Assembly (NCBI RefSeq): GCF_900169075.1
Contig: NZ_LT827015.1
Span: forward strand, 310,001 to 374,000
Direction of reading: 5' to 3'
Origin: Chryseobacterium phocaeense
GTDB lineage: Bacteria; Bacteroidota; Bacteroidia; Flavobacteriales; Weeksellaceae
DNA length: 64,000 bases
Shown: positions 7,932-17,384 of the stretch, one piece after another
How the letters are laid out: the number at the start of each line of letters is the position of its first letter
How positions within the stretch are numbered: position 1 is the first letter of the stretch
Position numbers and translations under genes: made by a program
The notes under the pieces: model-generated
Seen by the model: the letters and a program-made list of their open reading frames with translations, nothing else
What the model was told of the DNA's origin: nothing
The model's database searches: none

Positions 7932-9245
7932 TTACTTTTTTTCAGGAACGTAATTGATAATTACCCTTTGATTAGAGTTCAGATATTTCTTCGCTGCGTT
8001 CTGCAGATCCTGTCTTGTGATGGATCTGTAGATGTCAATTTCCTTATTGATCAAATTGGTATCTCCCATCAATACGTGGTTGGTTGCCAGTGAAGCGGCA
8101 ATTCCCTGAATACTTGAGTTGGCATTTACAAACTGATTCTCATACTGGTTCTGAAGCTTCTGATAGTCTTCTTCAGAAATCAGGCCTGTCTGAAGTTTTT
8201 TGATTTCAGCATCAATGTCAGACTGTAAAGTCTGTTTGGTAGTCTGTCCCATCGGGATCGCGAAAAATGCGAAAATACTGTAATCCTCAAGACCCTGGTT
8301 GAAAGCCTGTACGGCAAGCGCTTTTTTATCCTGATCTACCAGTTTTTTGTATAGAACGGAAGATTTACCGTTGCTCAGGTAAGAAGAAAGCATATCAAGA
8401 ACATATGCATCTTTTTCCTTGTTGGCCGGAGTTCTGTATGCGAAAATATATGCAGGAAGCTGGATATTAGGGTCTGTAGCCGTTACTTCTTTTTCCTGGG
8501 TGATAGGCGCATCTTTAGGGAAATCTTTAGGGTAAAGTGTTCCTTTTGGAATAGCTCCGTAATATTCGTTGATCCATTTCTTGGTCTGCTCAGGCTTGAT
8601 ATCTCCCGCAACCACTAATGTAGCATTGTTCGGAACATAGAATTTTTTATAGAAAGCCTGGAACTCATCCAGTTTTGCAGAGTTCAGATCTTCCATAGAC
8701 CCAATGGTAGGCCAGTTATACGGGTGATTCGTAAATAAATTTTTCTGAATCGTCGGGAAAAGATTTCCATAAGGCTGGTTGTCCATTCTTAATCTTTTCT
8801 CTTCTTTTACAACCTCTCTCTGCGTGTCTACTCCCACCTGGTTGATCACGGCATGACGCATTCTTTCAGCTTCCATCCAAAGTCCAAGCTGCTCGTTGTT
8901 GGATGGGAAAGTTTCGTAGTAATACGTTCTGTCATTCGTTGTGTTGGCATTGTTTTGTCCTCCGTTTGAAGAAACTATTTTGAACCATTCGCCTCTTTTG
9001 ATGTTCGGAGTTCCTTCAAAAAGAAGGTGCTCAAAGAAGTGGGCGAAACCTGTTCTTCCTTTTACTTCATCCTTCGCACCTACGTGGTACATTACCCCTG
9101 TAGTGACTACCGGTGCAGAATTGTCCTGATGAAGAATTACGTGAAGGCCGTTTGGCAGGTCATACTCTTCGAATTTAATTTGCTGTGCATTCAGTACCAT
9201 TCCGAAGAAAGATGCGGCTGCAACAGAAAGAAGTCGCTTTTTCAT
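7932..9245 (-). CDS. Secreted M16-family zinc metallopeptidase (active subunit)
   Basis: This is a pitrilysin-family peptidase. The start is placed at the internal ATG (9243-9245), because this yields a clean signal peptide (MKKRLLSVAAASFFGMVLNAQ); the longer frame starting at 9269 adds eight unlikely residues. The inverted zinc motif HFFEH is at H69, E72 and H73, followed by EGTPNIKRGEW. The downstream ligand glutamate lies in the ETFPSNNEQLGLWMEAERM stretch. The protein is about 437 residues, a single two-domain M16B unit. It is the first gene of a two-gene operon with the zinc-less partner, consistent with a heterodimeric periplasmic protease. Confidence 0.92.
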   Translation of the reverse strand: MKKRLLSVAAASFFGMVLNAQQIKFEEYDLPNGLHVILHQDNSAPVVTTGVMYHVGAKDEVKGRTGFAHFFEHLLFEGTPNIKRGEWFKIVSSNGGQNNANTTNDRTYYYETFPSNNEQLGLWMEAERMRHAVINQVGVDTQREVVKEEKRLRMDNQPYGNLFPTIQKNLFTNHPYNWPTIGSMEDLNSAKLDEFQAFYKKFYVPNNATLVVAGDIKPEQTKKWINEYYGAIPKGTLYPKDFPKDAPITQEKEVTATDPNIQLPAYIFAYRTPANKEKDAYVLDMLSSYLSNGKSSVLYKKLVDQDKKALAVQAFNQGLEDYSIFAFFAIPMGQTTKQTLQSDIDAEIKKLQTGLISEEDYQKLQNQYENQFVNANSSIQGIAASLATNHVLMGDTNLINKEIDIYRSITRQDLQNAAKKYLNSNQRVIINYVPEKK

Positions 9246-9465
9246 AAAGTAGAAATTGTTTTGCACCAATTAGTAGGAAAAGTAGAGTAATTGTTACATT
9301 TCTACAGATATTTTTTTTAATTTTTTTGTTATTCTTAGAAGATGATTAATTATTCATGAAAATTTGCCATTCTGGTTTTTCTTTTTCTTTTCAGATCATT
9401 CAATCAGGATTTCCCTTACGCAATAGAACTTTCTGTCTTTTACCATCTCAAAATTAAACTCATAA

Positions 9466-9496
9466 TTTGAATTGTCCTTTGAATACATTAATTTTG
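9466..9496 (+). promoter_or_regulatory. Promoter of the UvrD/PcrA helicase gene
   Basis: TTTG (9466-9469), 19-base spacer, TAATTTTG (9489-9496). The ATG at 9518 follows 21 bases later. This also supports 9518 over the longer frame start at 9467, which would lie inside the promoter. Confidence 0.75.
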
Positions 9497-9517
9497 TGTT
9501 CCCAAATTTTTTGCAGC

Positions 9518-11848
9518 ATGGATTATCTGAAAGGACTCAATGAATCACAATATGAAGCCGTTACCTCACTACAGGGACCTCTGATGGTTCTGGCAGGTGC
9601 CGGTTCCGGAAAAACACGTGTGCTTACCATGCGTATTGCCCACCTGATCCACAACGGAGTGGATCCTTTCAATATCCTGGCATTAACCTTTACAAACAAA
9701 GCGGCGCGTGAAATGAAGGAACGTATCGCGAAAGTAGTGGGAGACAGCAATGCAAGAAGCTTATGGATGGGAACTTTTCACTCGGTTTTTGCAAGAATCC
9801 TGAGAATTGAAGGCCATTATCTTGGATATCCTTCCAATTTTACGATCTACGACCAGCAGGATGCCCTGAATGTCATCAGAAAAGTAATTAAGGATATGAA
9901 TATTGATGCCGATCTTTATAAACCTAAAAAAGTTCAGGCCAGAATTTCTACCTACAAAAACAACCTGATCACGGTAAAAGCGTATTTTAACAATCCGGAG
10001 CTGATGGAGGCCGATGAAAAAGCGAATATGAAATTCATCGGGAAGATCTACCAGAAATATGTGGAGGAATGCTTCAAAAACGGCGCGATGGATTTTGATG
10101 ATCTCCTGCTGAAAACCAACGAACTGCTGACCCGTTTTCCGGAAGTATTGGCCAAATACCAGGACAGGTTCAGATACATCATGGTGGATGAGTACCAGGA
10201 TACGAACCATTCCCAGTACCTTATTGTAAAGGCACTCGCTTCAAAATTCGAGAATATATGCGTAGTAGGGGATGATGCCCAGTCCATTTATTCCTTCCGT
10301 GGTGCCAATATTTATAACATCCTGAACTTTAAAAAAGATTATCCTGATGCCCTAACTGTTTCCCTGGAACAGAATTACCGTTCCACACAGAATATCGTAA
10401 ACGCTGCGAACGTTGTTATTGCAAAAAACCTGCAGCAGTTTAAAAAGAACGTATTCAGTGATAATGAAGAGGGAGATAAGATCAAAATATACCGTTCCCT
10501 TTCCGATGCGGATGAAGCGAATTTCGTAGCCGGAAATATCTGGGAACTCAGAAATACAGATCAGAGAAAATACAGCGATTTCGCAATTTTATACAGGACA
10601 AACTCGCAGACCAGGGCATTTGAAGATGCGCTGAGACGTAAAAATATCCCATACAAGGTCTACGGGGGACTTTCTTTCTATCAGAGAAAGGAGGTAAAAG
10701 ACCTCATTGCTTATCTGCGTCTTTTGGTCAATGAAAATGATTCTGAAGCGCTGATGAGAATTATCAATTATCCGGCAAGAGGAATTGGCGATACCACACA
10801 GAACAAACTGATTGTTTTTGCAGATGCACAAAACATTTCTGTTTCAAAAGTACTGGATAACCTGCCGATGTATGCTCCTCAGTTAGGGCTGAACAATGGT
10901 GTTCTCAACAAACTGAATGACTTCTGGTCCATGATCAAAGCTTTTCAGGTGCTGCTGAAAACAGATACAGCGTACAGTGTGGCGATGGAAGTGGCCAAAC
11001 GCAGCGGACTGATCAAATTCTTAAAGGACGACCAGACGCCGGAAGGGATTTCCCGTGTGGAAAACGTACAGGAATTAATGAACTCCATGCAGGGGTTCAT
11101 CGAAGAGCAGATGCAGCTGGAAGACGGAGACCCGAGCCTTCCGAATTTCCTGGAGAATATTGCCCTTTCTGCAGATACCCAGGATAAGAATACGGATGAA
11201 GATATGGTTTCTCTGATGACCATTCACCTTTCTAAAGGGTTGGAATTTCCTGTAGTTCATCTTGTGGGGCTTGAAGAAAACCTGTTTCCGAGTTTTATGA
11301 GCTCTGCCACCAGAGAAGACCTGGAAGAAGAGAGACGTTTATTTTATGTGGCCCTTACAAGAGCGGAAAAGAAAGTGTTTTTCTCTTATGCGGTTTCCCG
11401 TTTCCAATGGGGGAAAATTACCGATGCTGAACCTTCAAGGTTCCTGAGCGAAATAGATGAGGAGTACATTGAATTCTTAAATCCTGCCCTGGAAAAAAGA
11501 TTCATCAATAATGCGGGAATCAAATCCAATATTTTTGATGATCATCCTTCCGAGCAGCGCTCATTTAAAAAAGTGGAAAAGAAAACCATAGAAAGAGGAG
11601 AGAGCTCCAAACCGGCACCGGAGGCCAGAAAACTGAAACCGGTGAGTACTGCAAAAATTATCAATCCAAGCGGTGCTTCTTCTCAGGATATCGAAGTGGG
11701 AGATAAAGTAAGACATGACCGTTTCGGAATCGGGGAAGTTTCTTTCCTGGATGGAACGGATCCACAGAACATCAAAGCAAAAGTGATCTTCGTTCATGAA
11801 GGGGAGAAAAACCTGATCTTAAAATACGCCAAGCTTACAAAAATATAG
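9518..11848 (+). CDS. ATP-dependent DNA helicase, UvrD/PcrA type
   Basis: This is a superfamily 1A helicase of about 776 residues acting in repair and in removing RecA or stalled complexes. Start is at 9518 (MDYLKGLNESQYEAV). Q motif and Walker A (AGAGSGKTRV) are near residues 10-40; motif Ia is ALTFTNKAAREMKER; Walker B is MVDEYQDTNHSQY; motif III is GDDAQSIYSFRGA; motif IV is EQNYRST; motif V is TIHLSKGLEFPVVHL; motif VI is YVALTRAEK. The C-terminus has a short basic linker and a Tudor-like module (GDKVRHDRFGIGEVSF), known in PcrA/UvrD as an RNA polymerase contact. All motifs are intact. It is transcribed alone from its own promoter. Confidence 0.95.
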   Translation: MDYLKGLNESQYEAVTSLQGPLMVLAGAGSGKTRVLTMRIAHLIHNGVDPFNILALTFTNKAAREMKERIAKVVGDSNARSLWMGTFHSVFARILRIEGHYLGYPSNFTIYDQQDALNVIRKVIKDMNIDADLYKPKKVQARISTYKNNLITVKAYFNNPELMEADEKANMKFIGKIYQKYVEECFKNGAMDFDDLLLKTNELLTRFPEVLAKYQDRFRYIMVDEYQDTNHSQYLIVKALASKFENICVVGDDAQSIYSFRGANIYNILNFKKDYPDALTVSLEQNYRSTQNIVNAANVVIAKNLQQFKKNVFSDNEEGDKIKIYRSLSDADEANFVAGNIWELRNTDQRKYSDFAILYRTNSQTRAFEDALRRKNIPYKVYGGLSFYQRKEVKDLIAYLRLLVNENDSEALMRIINYPARGIGDTTQNKLIVFADAQNISVSKVLDNLPMYAPQLGLNNGVLNKLNDFWSMIKAFQVLLKTDTAYSVAMEVAKRSGLIKFLKDDQTPEGISRVENVQELMNSMQGFIEEQMQLEDGDPSLPNFLENIALSADTQDKNTDEDMVSLMTIHLSKGLEFPVVHLVGLEENLFPSFMSSATREDLEEERRLFYVALTRAEKKVFFSYAVSRFQWGKITDAEPSRFLSEIDEEYIEFLNPALEKRFINNAGIKSNIFDDHPSEQRSFKKVEKKTIERGESSKPAPEARKLKPVSTAKIINPSGASSQDIEVGDKVRHDRFGIGEVSFLDGTDPQNIKAKVIFVHEGEKNLILKYAKLTKI

Positions 11849-11888
11849 CGGTTATTTTTTCAGCAGCAAACTGACAGTGAAAATTCAA

Positions 11889-11916
11889 AACGGATTCCGA
11901 TGGATTCCGTTTTTTT
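11889..11916 (+). terminator. Terminator of the helicase gene
   Basis: ACGGATTCC / GGATTCCGT forms a stem with one T-T mismatch around GAT, followed by seven T. Confidence 0.7.
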
Positions 11917-12186
11917 ATTGGATTTTTTTAATCGCAAAGAAAAACAAAGAATTTATTTTCTTAATGGTATTTAAAGTTAAACAAAGGCGTAAACTTATTA
12001 AAAGTAAAACAATCCCGTCCGGTTTGTTTGTATTTCAAAAATAAGCGAAGCGGCTTTGTTTTTCTTTTGAAAGGTATGCTTTTCATCACTTTTGTTTGTC
12101 ATTGCGATAAAGTAATTTCAGCTATTAGTTTATCCCAGGATAGAAGAAAACTATTATGTCCTTTTATAAAACAAAAGTCTACTTTT
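11917..12186. other. Gene-free spacer before the TonB receptor
   Basis: No coding sequence is seen. It contains a TCGCAAAGAAAAACAAAGAA stretch (about 11931-11951), reminiscent of the ends of the CGCAAAGACGCAAG repeat family elsewhere in the window but too diverged to assign. The remainder is AT-rich DNA without recognisable structure. Confidence 0.4.
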
Positions 12187-12217
12187 TTTGTAGACTAATA
12201 ATTTTGTTTTACATTTG
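12187..12217 (+). promoter_or_regulatory. Promoter of TonB-dependent receptor 1
   Basis: TTTG (12187-12190), 19 bases, TACATTTG (12210-12217): an exact match to the Bacteroidota promoter. A second possible -7 box (TAATTTTG, 12199-12206) overlaps the spacer but has no partner. The chosen ATG is at 12254. Confidence 0.7.
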
Positions 12218-12253
12218 CCACTTCAAAAAAACATAAACTATAAATTGAAGGGT

Positions 12254-14980
12254 ATGAAAAATAAAAATACTATTGTATCTGCTTCCGTACTGTTTTTCCT
12301 CGGAACTTATGCTTTCGGGCAGGAGAAACCAAAGGACAGTGTAAAGACCAATACCGTGGAAGAAGTGGTTGTACTGGGGTCCAGAGGCGGCGCGAGATCA
12401 AAAACAGACAGTCCGGTTCCCGTGGATGTCTTCAATATAAAAGAAACATCCGTGGTGCTTCCGCAGTCAAGCATCGGGCAGATTTTAAATGCGGTGGCTC
12501 CCTCGTTCACGTCTACTATCCAGACCAATTCGGATGGTACGGATCACCTGGATCCTGCTCAGCTGAGAGGTTTGGGCCCGGATCAGGTTCTGGTGTTGGT
12601 GAATGGAAAGAGAAGACATACTTCAGCGCTGGTCAATGTGAATGGTACACCGGGAAGAGGAACCGTAGGAACGGATTTAAATTCTATTCCCTCATTTGCA
12701 TTAAACAGGATTGAAGTGCTGCGTGACGGGGCTTCAGCTCAATACGGATCGGATGCTATTGCCGGAGTGATCAACCTTGAATTGAAAAGAGATACCGGAA
12801 AACTGACCGGGCAGGTAAGTTACGGAGGAAATTTAACCCCAGCAGCCAATGACCATACCGGAAATTTCGACGGACAGAATATTCAGGTTGACCTTAACTA
12901 TGGTAATAAAATAGGTAGCAAAGGCGGTTTTTATAATATTACGTGGTCCTCACAGTTCAGAAACCCGACTTCCCGGGCCGGAGCTGAAAGCGGAGCCATC
13001 TATAATGCGTACAATGCTATTGAAAGACGTGCCCTGAACGATGGAGTCAATCTGTCTTCATTGTTTACCAATATCAATAACGTCCCGAATTCCCAGCAGC
13101 TAATCAATTATATTCATCAATATGCCCAGGGTGTCAATTATTTTTCCCAGGATCTTCAAAATAAGATTCAAAATGCCAATACCATCACTGCACTTCAAGG
13201 CCTGCTAAAAGGAGATTTTACAGACCAGGAACTGGCCTACAGAGGACTGGATCGGAAAGATTTCAATATGCAGGTGGGTCAATCGAAACTGAACAACCAC
13301 CAGCTTTTCGCCAATATTGAGGTTCCTTTGAATGATGACTGGAAAGTTTATTCGTTTGGCGGCTACAGTTTCAGGCATGGAAGTTCGGGAGGGTTTTACA
13401 GGAAACCGAATCAGAGCCGGACCTTTACAGGGCTGTATTCAGACGGATATCTGCCTCAGATCGGGACGGATATTCAGGATTTGTCGCTTTCAGCGGGAAT
13501 TAAAGGAAATTGGGAAGGATGGCATATTGATTTGAGCAATACATTCGGACAGAATTCATTTACCTATAATATAAGGAACACAGGAAATACATCGTTGCGG
13601 TTTGCTTCTCCCGATGAATTTGATGCTGGGGGCCTAAGGTTTTCCCAGAACACCATCAACCTTGATTTTTCCAAAAAATATGACGTCTGGAGTGGAATTA
13701 ATGTAGCCTTCGGAGCCGAGCACCGGTATGAAAACTTTAAAATAACCCAAGGTGATGAAGCGTCCTATACAACTTACGATGCGGCAGGAAATGTCTGGAA
13801 TAATACCAGCCCGAGAGCTACTGATTTCTTTGGAAACGCACTTCCGGGAGGTTCTCAGGTGTTCGGGGGATTTAAACCGGTCAACGCAATTGATAAGAAC
13901 AGACAGGCAGTGGCAGCTTATGCGGATGTGGAATTTAATTTCACCAACTGGTTACTGGTAGATGCTGCAGCGAGGTATGAGAATTATTCAGATTTTGGAT
14001 CAACATTTAATTATAAGTTGGCGTCAAGGATTAAAGTGGCTCCTGATTTTAATATAAGATTAGCCGGCTCTACCGGATTCAGGGCACCTTCCATTCACCA
14101 GATCTATTACAATGTGACTTCTACACTGTTTACCAACAGTCAGCTGCTGGAGGTAGGAACATTCAGCAATGATTCAAAGATCGCAGAACAGCTCGGGATG
14201 CCAAAACTGAAACAGGAAACCTCTAAATCGGCAAGCGTTGGATTTACCTACAGGATTCCTTCTACAGGACTGACTTTCACGGCAGACGGTTATTTTACAA
14301 AAATCAACAACAGGATTATTCTTACAGACCAGTTCTTAAGGGCTGATGTACCCGCCGGAGCGCAAATTGCCTTTGATGACCAGAACGTAAATGCCGCACA
14401 GTTTTTTACCAATGCCATTGATACTGAAACAAAAGGGATAGATCTAGTGATCTCTCATAATGCCAGATTTTCCGGGTTAAAGCTGGAAAATAGTTTTGCG
14501 GCCAATATCAGTGAGACCAGAAAAGTGGGGGATGTCCATTCCTCAGGACTGCTTCAGTCTCCTAATCTTGAAAAGATCTATTTTTCAGAAAAGTCGAGAG
14601 TGTATCTTGAAGAGGCCGTTCCAAGAGTAAAAGCAAGCTTATCCCATACGCTTTCCTGGAAAAATGCAAGCGTTTATCTGAGAAATACCTATTTCGGAAA
14701 GGTGACGGGTGCGGATATTATTGATGCCAACGGTGATGGAATTACAGAATTCAACGAGCATCAGCAGATCGGGGACAAGATCATTACAGATCTTTCTCTG
14801 GCTTATCAGTTTACAAAAAATGTCGGGTTTACTCTGGGAGTCAACAACCTGTTTGATATCTATCCGGATAAAAACCTGACGGCCTCTACCAACAATGACC
14901 AGTTTATTTATTCCCGCTCTACTTCCCAGTTTGGGCAGAACGGGAGGTATGTGTTCACAAGGCTTAATTTTAATTTTTAA
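12254..14980 (+). CDS. TonB-dependent outer-membrane receptor
   Basis: The start at 12254 gives a proper signal peptide (MKNKNTIVSASVLFFLGTYAFGQ); the upstream in-frame ATG overlaps the promoter. The mature protein of about 885 residues has a TonB-box-like region (EEVVVLGSRGG), a plug domain (QLRGLGPDQVLVLVNGKRRH, then IEVLRDGASAQYGSDAIAGV) and a 22-strand barrel ending in a terminal aromatic (FTRLNFNF). No carboxypeptidase-like N-terminal domain is present, so it is not of the SusC type; it resembles siderophore/small-ligand receptors. The ligand is not evident. Neighbours (helicase, thiamin genes) are on other transcripts, although the thiamin operon downstream is read from the opposite strand. 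Energised by TonB-ExbBD, not in this window. Confidence 0.9.
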   Translation: MKNKNTIVSASVLFFLGTYAFGQEKPKDSVKTNTVEEVVVLGSRGGARSKTDSPVPVDVFNIKETSVVLPQSSIGQILNAVAPSFTSTIQTNSDGTDHLDPAQLRGLGPDQVLVLVNGKRRHTSALVNVNGTPGRGTVGTDLNSIPSFALNRIEVLRDGASAQYGSDAIAGVINLELKRDTGKLTGQVSYGGNLTPAANDHTGNFDGQNIQVDLNYGNKIGSKGGFYNITWSSQFRNPTSRAGAESGAIYNAYNAIERRALNDGVNLSSLFTNINNVPNSQQLINYIHQYAQGVNYFSQDLQNKIQNANTITALQGLLKGDFTDQELAYRGLDRKDFNMQVGQSKLNNHQLFANIEVPLNDDWKVYSFGGYSFRHGSSGGFYRKPNQSRTFTGLYSDGYLPQIGTDIQDLSLSAGIKGNWEGWHIDLSNTFGQNSFTYNIRNTGNTSLRFASPDEFDAGGLRFSQNTINLDFSKKYDVWSGINVAFGAEHRYENFKITQGDEASYTTYDAAGNVWNNTSPRATDFFGNALPGGSQVFGGFKPVNAIDKNRQAVAAYADVEFNFTNWLLVDAAARYENYSDFGSTFNYKLASRIKVAPDFNIRLAGSTGFRAPSIHQIYYNVTSTLFTNSQLLEVGTFSNDSKIAEQLGMPKLKQETSKSASVGFTYRIPSTGLTFTADGYFTKINNRIILTDQFLRADVPAGAQIAFDDQNVNAAQFFTNAIDTETKGIDLVISHNARFSGLKLENSFAANISETRKVGDVHSSGLLQSPNLEKIYFSEKSRVYLEEAVPRVKASLSHTLSWKNASVYLRNTYFGKVTGADIIDANGDGITEFNEHQQIGDKIITDLSLAYQFTKNVGFTLGVNNLFDIYPDKNLTASTNNDQFIYSRSTSQFGQNGRYVFTRLNFNF

Positions 14981-14988
14981 ATGATAAG

Positions 14989-15168
14989 TTGGAACATCGC
15001 AAAGACGCAAGATATTCTAATATTATGTGGTCAAGGCGCAAAGATTTTATCTCCGATAAAATTGAGAACCGTTAAAATCTATCCATTCAACCTTGCTGAA
15101 AATCTTTGATTTTCTTGCGCCTTAACCACAGTCGCACTGTAAAAACTTTGCGCCCTTGCGTTTACCAA
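14989..15168 (-). repeat. 180-bp dispersed intergenic repeat, copy A
   Basis: The element begins TTGGAACATCGCAAAGACG and ends CCCTTGCGTTTACCAA, imperfect terminal inverted repeats. Inside are two perfect small hairpins: ATTTTATC/GATAAAAT (15044-15062) and GAAAATC/GATTTTC (15098-15114). Its reverse complement aligns with 23685-23864, which has exactly the same length. No open reading frame is present, so it looks like a MITE or REP-like element. Confidence 0.75.
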
Positions 15169-15241
15169 AAAAGTTTAATATGCATAGGACAAAAGATATT
15201 GTGTTGCTTTTAAACTAAAAAGTTTCAATAAAAACTATATT

Positions 15242-15274
15242 AAAAAGCGGATTCTACCTTGAATCCGCTTTTAT
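15242..15274 (-). terminator. Terminator of the thiamin operon
   Basis: AAAGCGGATTC / GAATCCGCTTT stem (about 11 bp) with flanking A and T runs, directly behind the tenA stop on the minus strand. Confidence 0.85.
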
Positions 15275-15281
15275 TTTTTTA

Positions 15282-15932
15282 CTATTTCCAGGTTTTAAGT
15301 TCATACGCTGCCTCCCAGAAATGGAATTCCATCCTCGAAGACATGATAAAAGCTTCCGTCATCTTTTTCCTGTTTTCCTCTGTACTGTTTTCGGCTAACC
15401 GGTTACAGATCGCAATGGCCTGGTCTACAGCAGCGGAAAACTCATCCCCGCCATACGTTTCAATCCACTTTTGATAAGGATTATTAACAGAATTCTGATG
15501 TTTGTAAATATAGTCACCAACTTCTCTGTAAATCCAGAAACAGGGCAGGACTGCTGCCACGGCAATTTCTACTGATTCAAAAGCGGCGGTGCTTCTCAGG
15601 AAATGAATATAGTGATGGCATGCAGGTTGCAAAACGCCTTTATCCGTTACTCCAAAATCAACGAAATAGGATTCATGCAGAGCATTTTCCACTACAATCG
15701 CGTTTTCAGCAAAGCGCATAAAGGCCAGTACATCGGGAAGATTCTGGATTTTTGAAGCGATCAGGGATAAAGTTCTCCCGAAATGTTCAAGATATAAAGA
15801 ATCCTGGGCCATATAAAATCGGAATTTATCCCCAGGTAAAGTTCCTTCTGATAATTCTTTGATAAAGGGCATGTCCAGGATGGACTCATAACTTTGTTCT
15901 ATAGCTTTCCAGGTGTATTCAGACCATTTCAT
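15282..15932 (-). CDS. tenA: Aminopyrimidine aminohydrolase / thiaminase II (TenA)
   Basis: At 216 residues this matches TenA, an all-helical enzyme that hydrolyses formyl-aminopyrimidine breakdown products of thiamin to HMP for salvage. Visible motifs are FRFYMAQDSLYLEHF near residue 37, the ENALHESYF acid region, PACHHYIHFL with the expected catalytic cysteine, and ALLPCFWIY-like AAVLPCFWIYREVG. It is the last gene of the operon, overlapping thiD by 14 bases. With no thiC in view, its position suggests a salvage-oriented unit, though thiC could lie elsewhere in the genome. Confidence 0.93.
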   Translation of the reverse strand: MKWSEYTWKAIEQSYESILDMPFIKELSEGTLPGDKFRFYMAQDSLYLEHFGRTLSLIASKIQNLPDVLAFMRFAENAIVVENALHESYFVDFGVTDKGVLQPACHHYIHFLRSTAAFESVEIAVAAVLPCFWIYREVGDYIYKHQNSVNNPYQKWIETYGGDEFSAAVDQAIAICNRLAENSTEENRKKMTEAFIMSSRMEFHFWEAAYELKTWK

Positions 15933-16752
15933 TTTTAATAAGTTTTTGAGGATTGAAAAAGTGATTCAGCGGACCGTTTCCAAGACCGGTTTGTACATCT
16001 TTACCGTTTTCTATGGCTTGATAGACGTAATCCTGTCCAAGAGCAACAGATTCATATAAAGTTTTACCCCGGGCCAGATAAGCTGCAATGGCAGAAGAAA
16101 GCGTGCAGCCTGAACCATGGGTATTATTTGTATTAAATTTTACAGTTTCAAAAGAATGGTCATTCCCATGCTCATCATGAAATAAAGAAGTAATGGTTGA
16201 GGTTTCCTGGTGTCCGCCTTTAAGAAGTATGCTTTTACAGCCCAGCTTTTTTATTTCTTTTCCTGCAGTGTAAAGGTCTTCCAGGGTTTCTACTTTCATT
16301 TTTGCTAAAATAGAGGCCTCGTCCATATTTGGGGTAATGACATCGGCAATCGGGAAAAGCTTTTCTGTGATGGCAATTATCGTATCTTCCTCAATCAGCC
16401 GGTGGCCGCTGGTCGCAACCATGACAGGATCAAAAACAATCGGGATTTTTTTATATTTTCCCAATGTTGATACAATGGTTTCAACAAGCTGTGGGGTATG
16501 AACCATCCCGATTTTTATAGCATCGGGAAAAATATCATCCAGAATCGCTTCAATCTGATCGGCTACAGCTTCTACAGGAATTGGATAAATTTTCCGTACT
16601 CCCTGCGTATTCTGTACCGGTAGCGCCGTTAATACCGAAGTTGAAAAACATCCAAGGGCAGAAGCCGTTTTTATATCAGCCTGGATCCCTGCGCCACCGC
16701 TTCCGTCGAATCCTGCAATGGTGAGTACTGACGGATATCTGTATTTTTTCAT
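15919..16752 (-). CDS. thiD: Hydroxymethylpyrimidine/phosphomethylpyrimidine kinase (ThiD)
   Basis: This 277-residue ribokinase-fold enzyme phosphorylates HMP to HMP-P and then HMP-PP. The start TIAGFDGSGGAGIQADIKT is diagnostic (SDPSGGAG in many relatives). The GIKIGM-equivalent AIKIGMVHTP, VFDPVMVATSGHRL and the anion-hole/catalytic NTHGSGCTLSSAIAAYLARG are intact. It overlaps thiE by 4 bases and tenA by 14 bases, so translation is coupled. Controlled by the upstream TPP riboswitch. Confidence 0.95.
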   Translation of the reverse strand: MKKYRYPSVLTIAGFDGSGGAGIQADIKTASALGCFSTSVLTALPVQNTQGVRKIYPIPVEAVADQIEAILDDIFPDAIKIGMVHTPQLVETIVSTLGKYKKIPIVFDPVMVATSGHRLIEEDTIIAITEKLFPIADVITPNMDEASILAKMKVETLEDLYTAGKEIKKLGCKSILLKGGHQETSTITSLFHDEHGNDHSFETVKFNTNNTHGSGCTLSSAIAAYLARGKTLYESVALGQDYVYQAIENGKDVQTGLGNGPLNHFFNPQKLIKNEMV

Positions 16753-17384
16753 TTTAAAATTTTATTTTTTAGTTCATAGGCTGCCTTTTGAGGATCAGCA
16801 GCATTACAGATCGCAGAAACTACAGCGATGCAATCTGCACCGGCGTTAATCACCTCTCTGGCATTCCCGTGATGAATATTGCCGATAGCAACTAAAGGCT
16901 TTTCCGTAAGCTTTCTGATGGTTGCAATCCCATCAAGTCCCCATTCAGTTATGGTATCTGTTTTCGTATCGGTTCTGAATACGGGACTTATTCCAAGATA
17001 ATCGGAAACCGCCGTCTGTTCATTGTCGAGCTGGGACAGGTATTCAATAGAGTAGCCGATAATTTTTTCACGGAAAATAAGCTGCTGTCTGAGATCAACA
17101 GGAGCGGCATCACTATTGCCCACATGGATACCGGCAGCGTTTACCTGTTCCGCAACTGATATATTATCGTTGATGATGATGGGAACTGAATATTGATCTG
17201 TGATTTCTTTCAGCTGCCTGGCTTTTGTAAGAAAAGAAGCAGTATCCGTATTTTTTTCCCTGAGCTGAATGACATCCACTCCGCCAAGAATGGCCTGCTC
17301 GGCAACGTGCAGAAAATTTCTTCCCTTGCAGTCGGCTTCAGAAATCACCAGATAGAGCTGATAAGGAAAAGGATGTAAAGTCAT
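16749..17384 (-). CDS. thiE: Thiamine-phosphate synthase (ThiE)
   Basis: The 211-residue TIM-barrel enzyme joins HMP-PP and thiazole phosphate to thiamin phosphate. Seen are VIQLREKN, IIINDNISVAEQVNAAGIHVGNSD (the substrate-binding IxHxG region), GISPVF (usual P-loop threonine motif is GPxFxTxTK; here GISPVFRTDTKTD) and the late GGI/ADCIAVVSAI phosphate site. The IGYSIEY segment replaces the more common IG.S motif, a moderate divergence. Overlaps of 4 bases with both thiM and thiD show a tightly packed operon. Confidence 0.93.
   Translation of the reverse strand: MTLHPFPYQLYLVISEADCKGRNFLHVAEQAILGGVDVIQLREKNTDTASFLTKARQLKEITDQYSVPIIINDNISVAEQVNAAGIHVGNSDAAPVDLRQQLIFREKIIGYSIEYLSQLDNEQTAVSDYLGISPVFRTDTKTDTITEWGLDGIATIRKLTEKPLVAIGNIHHGNAREVINAGADCIAVVSAICNAADPQKAAYELKNKILK

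Noticed and set aside
5904-9290. Plus-strand frames opposite the two M16 genes
   Set aside because: Shadows of the M16 coding strand; low-complexity serine/phenylalanine composition, no signals.
12199-12206. TAATTTTG as the promoter of TonB receptor 1
   Set aside because: No -33 box at proper distance; the pair at 12187-12217 fits better.
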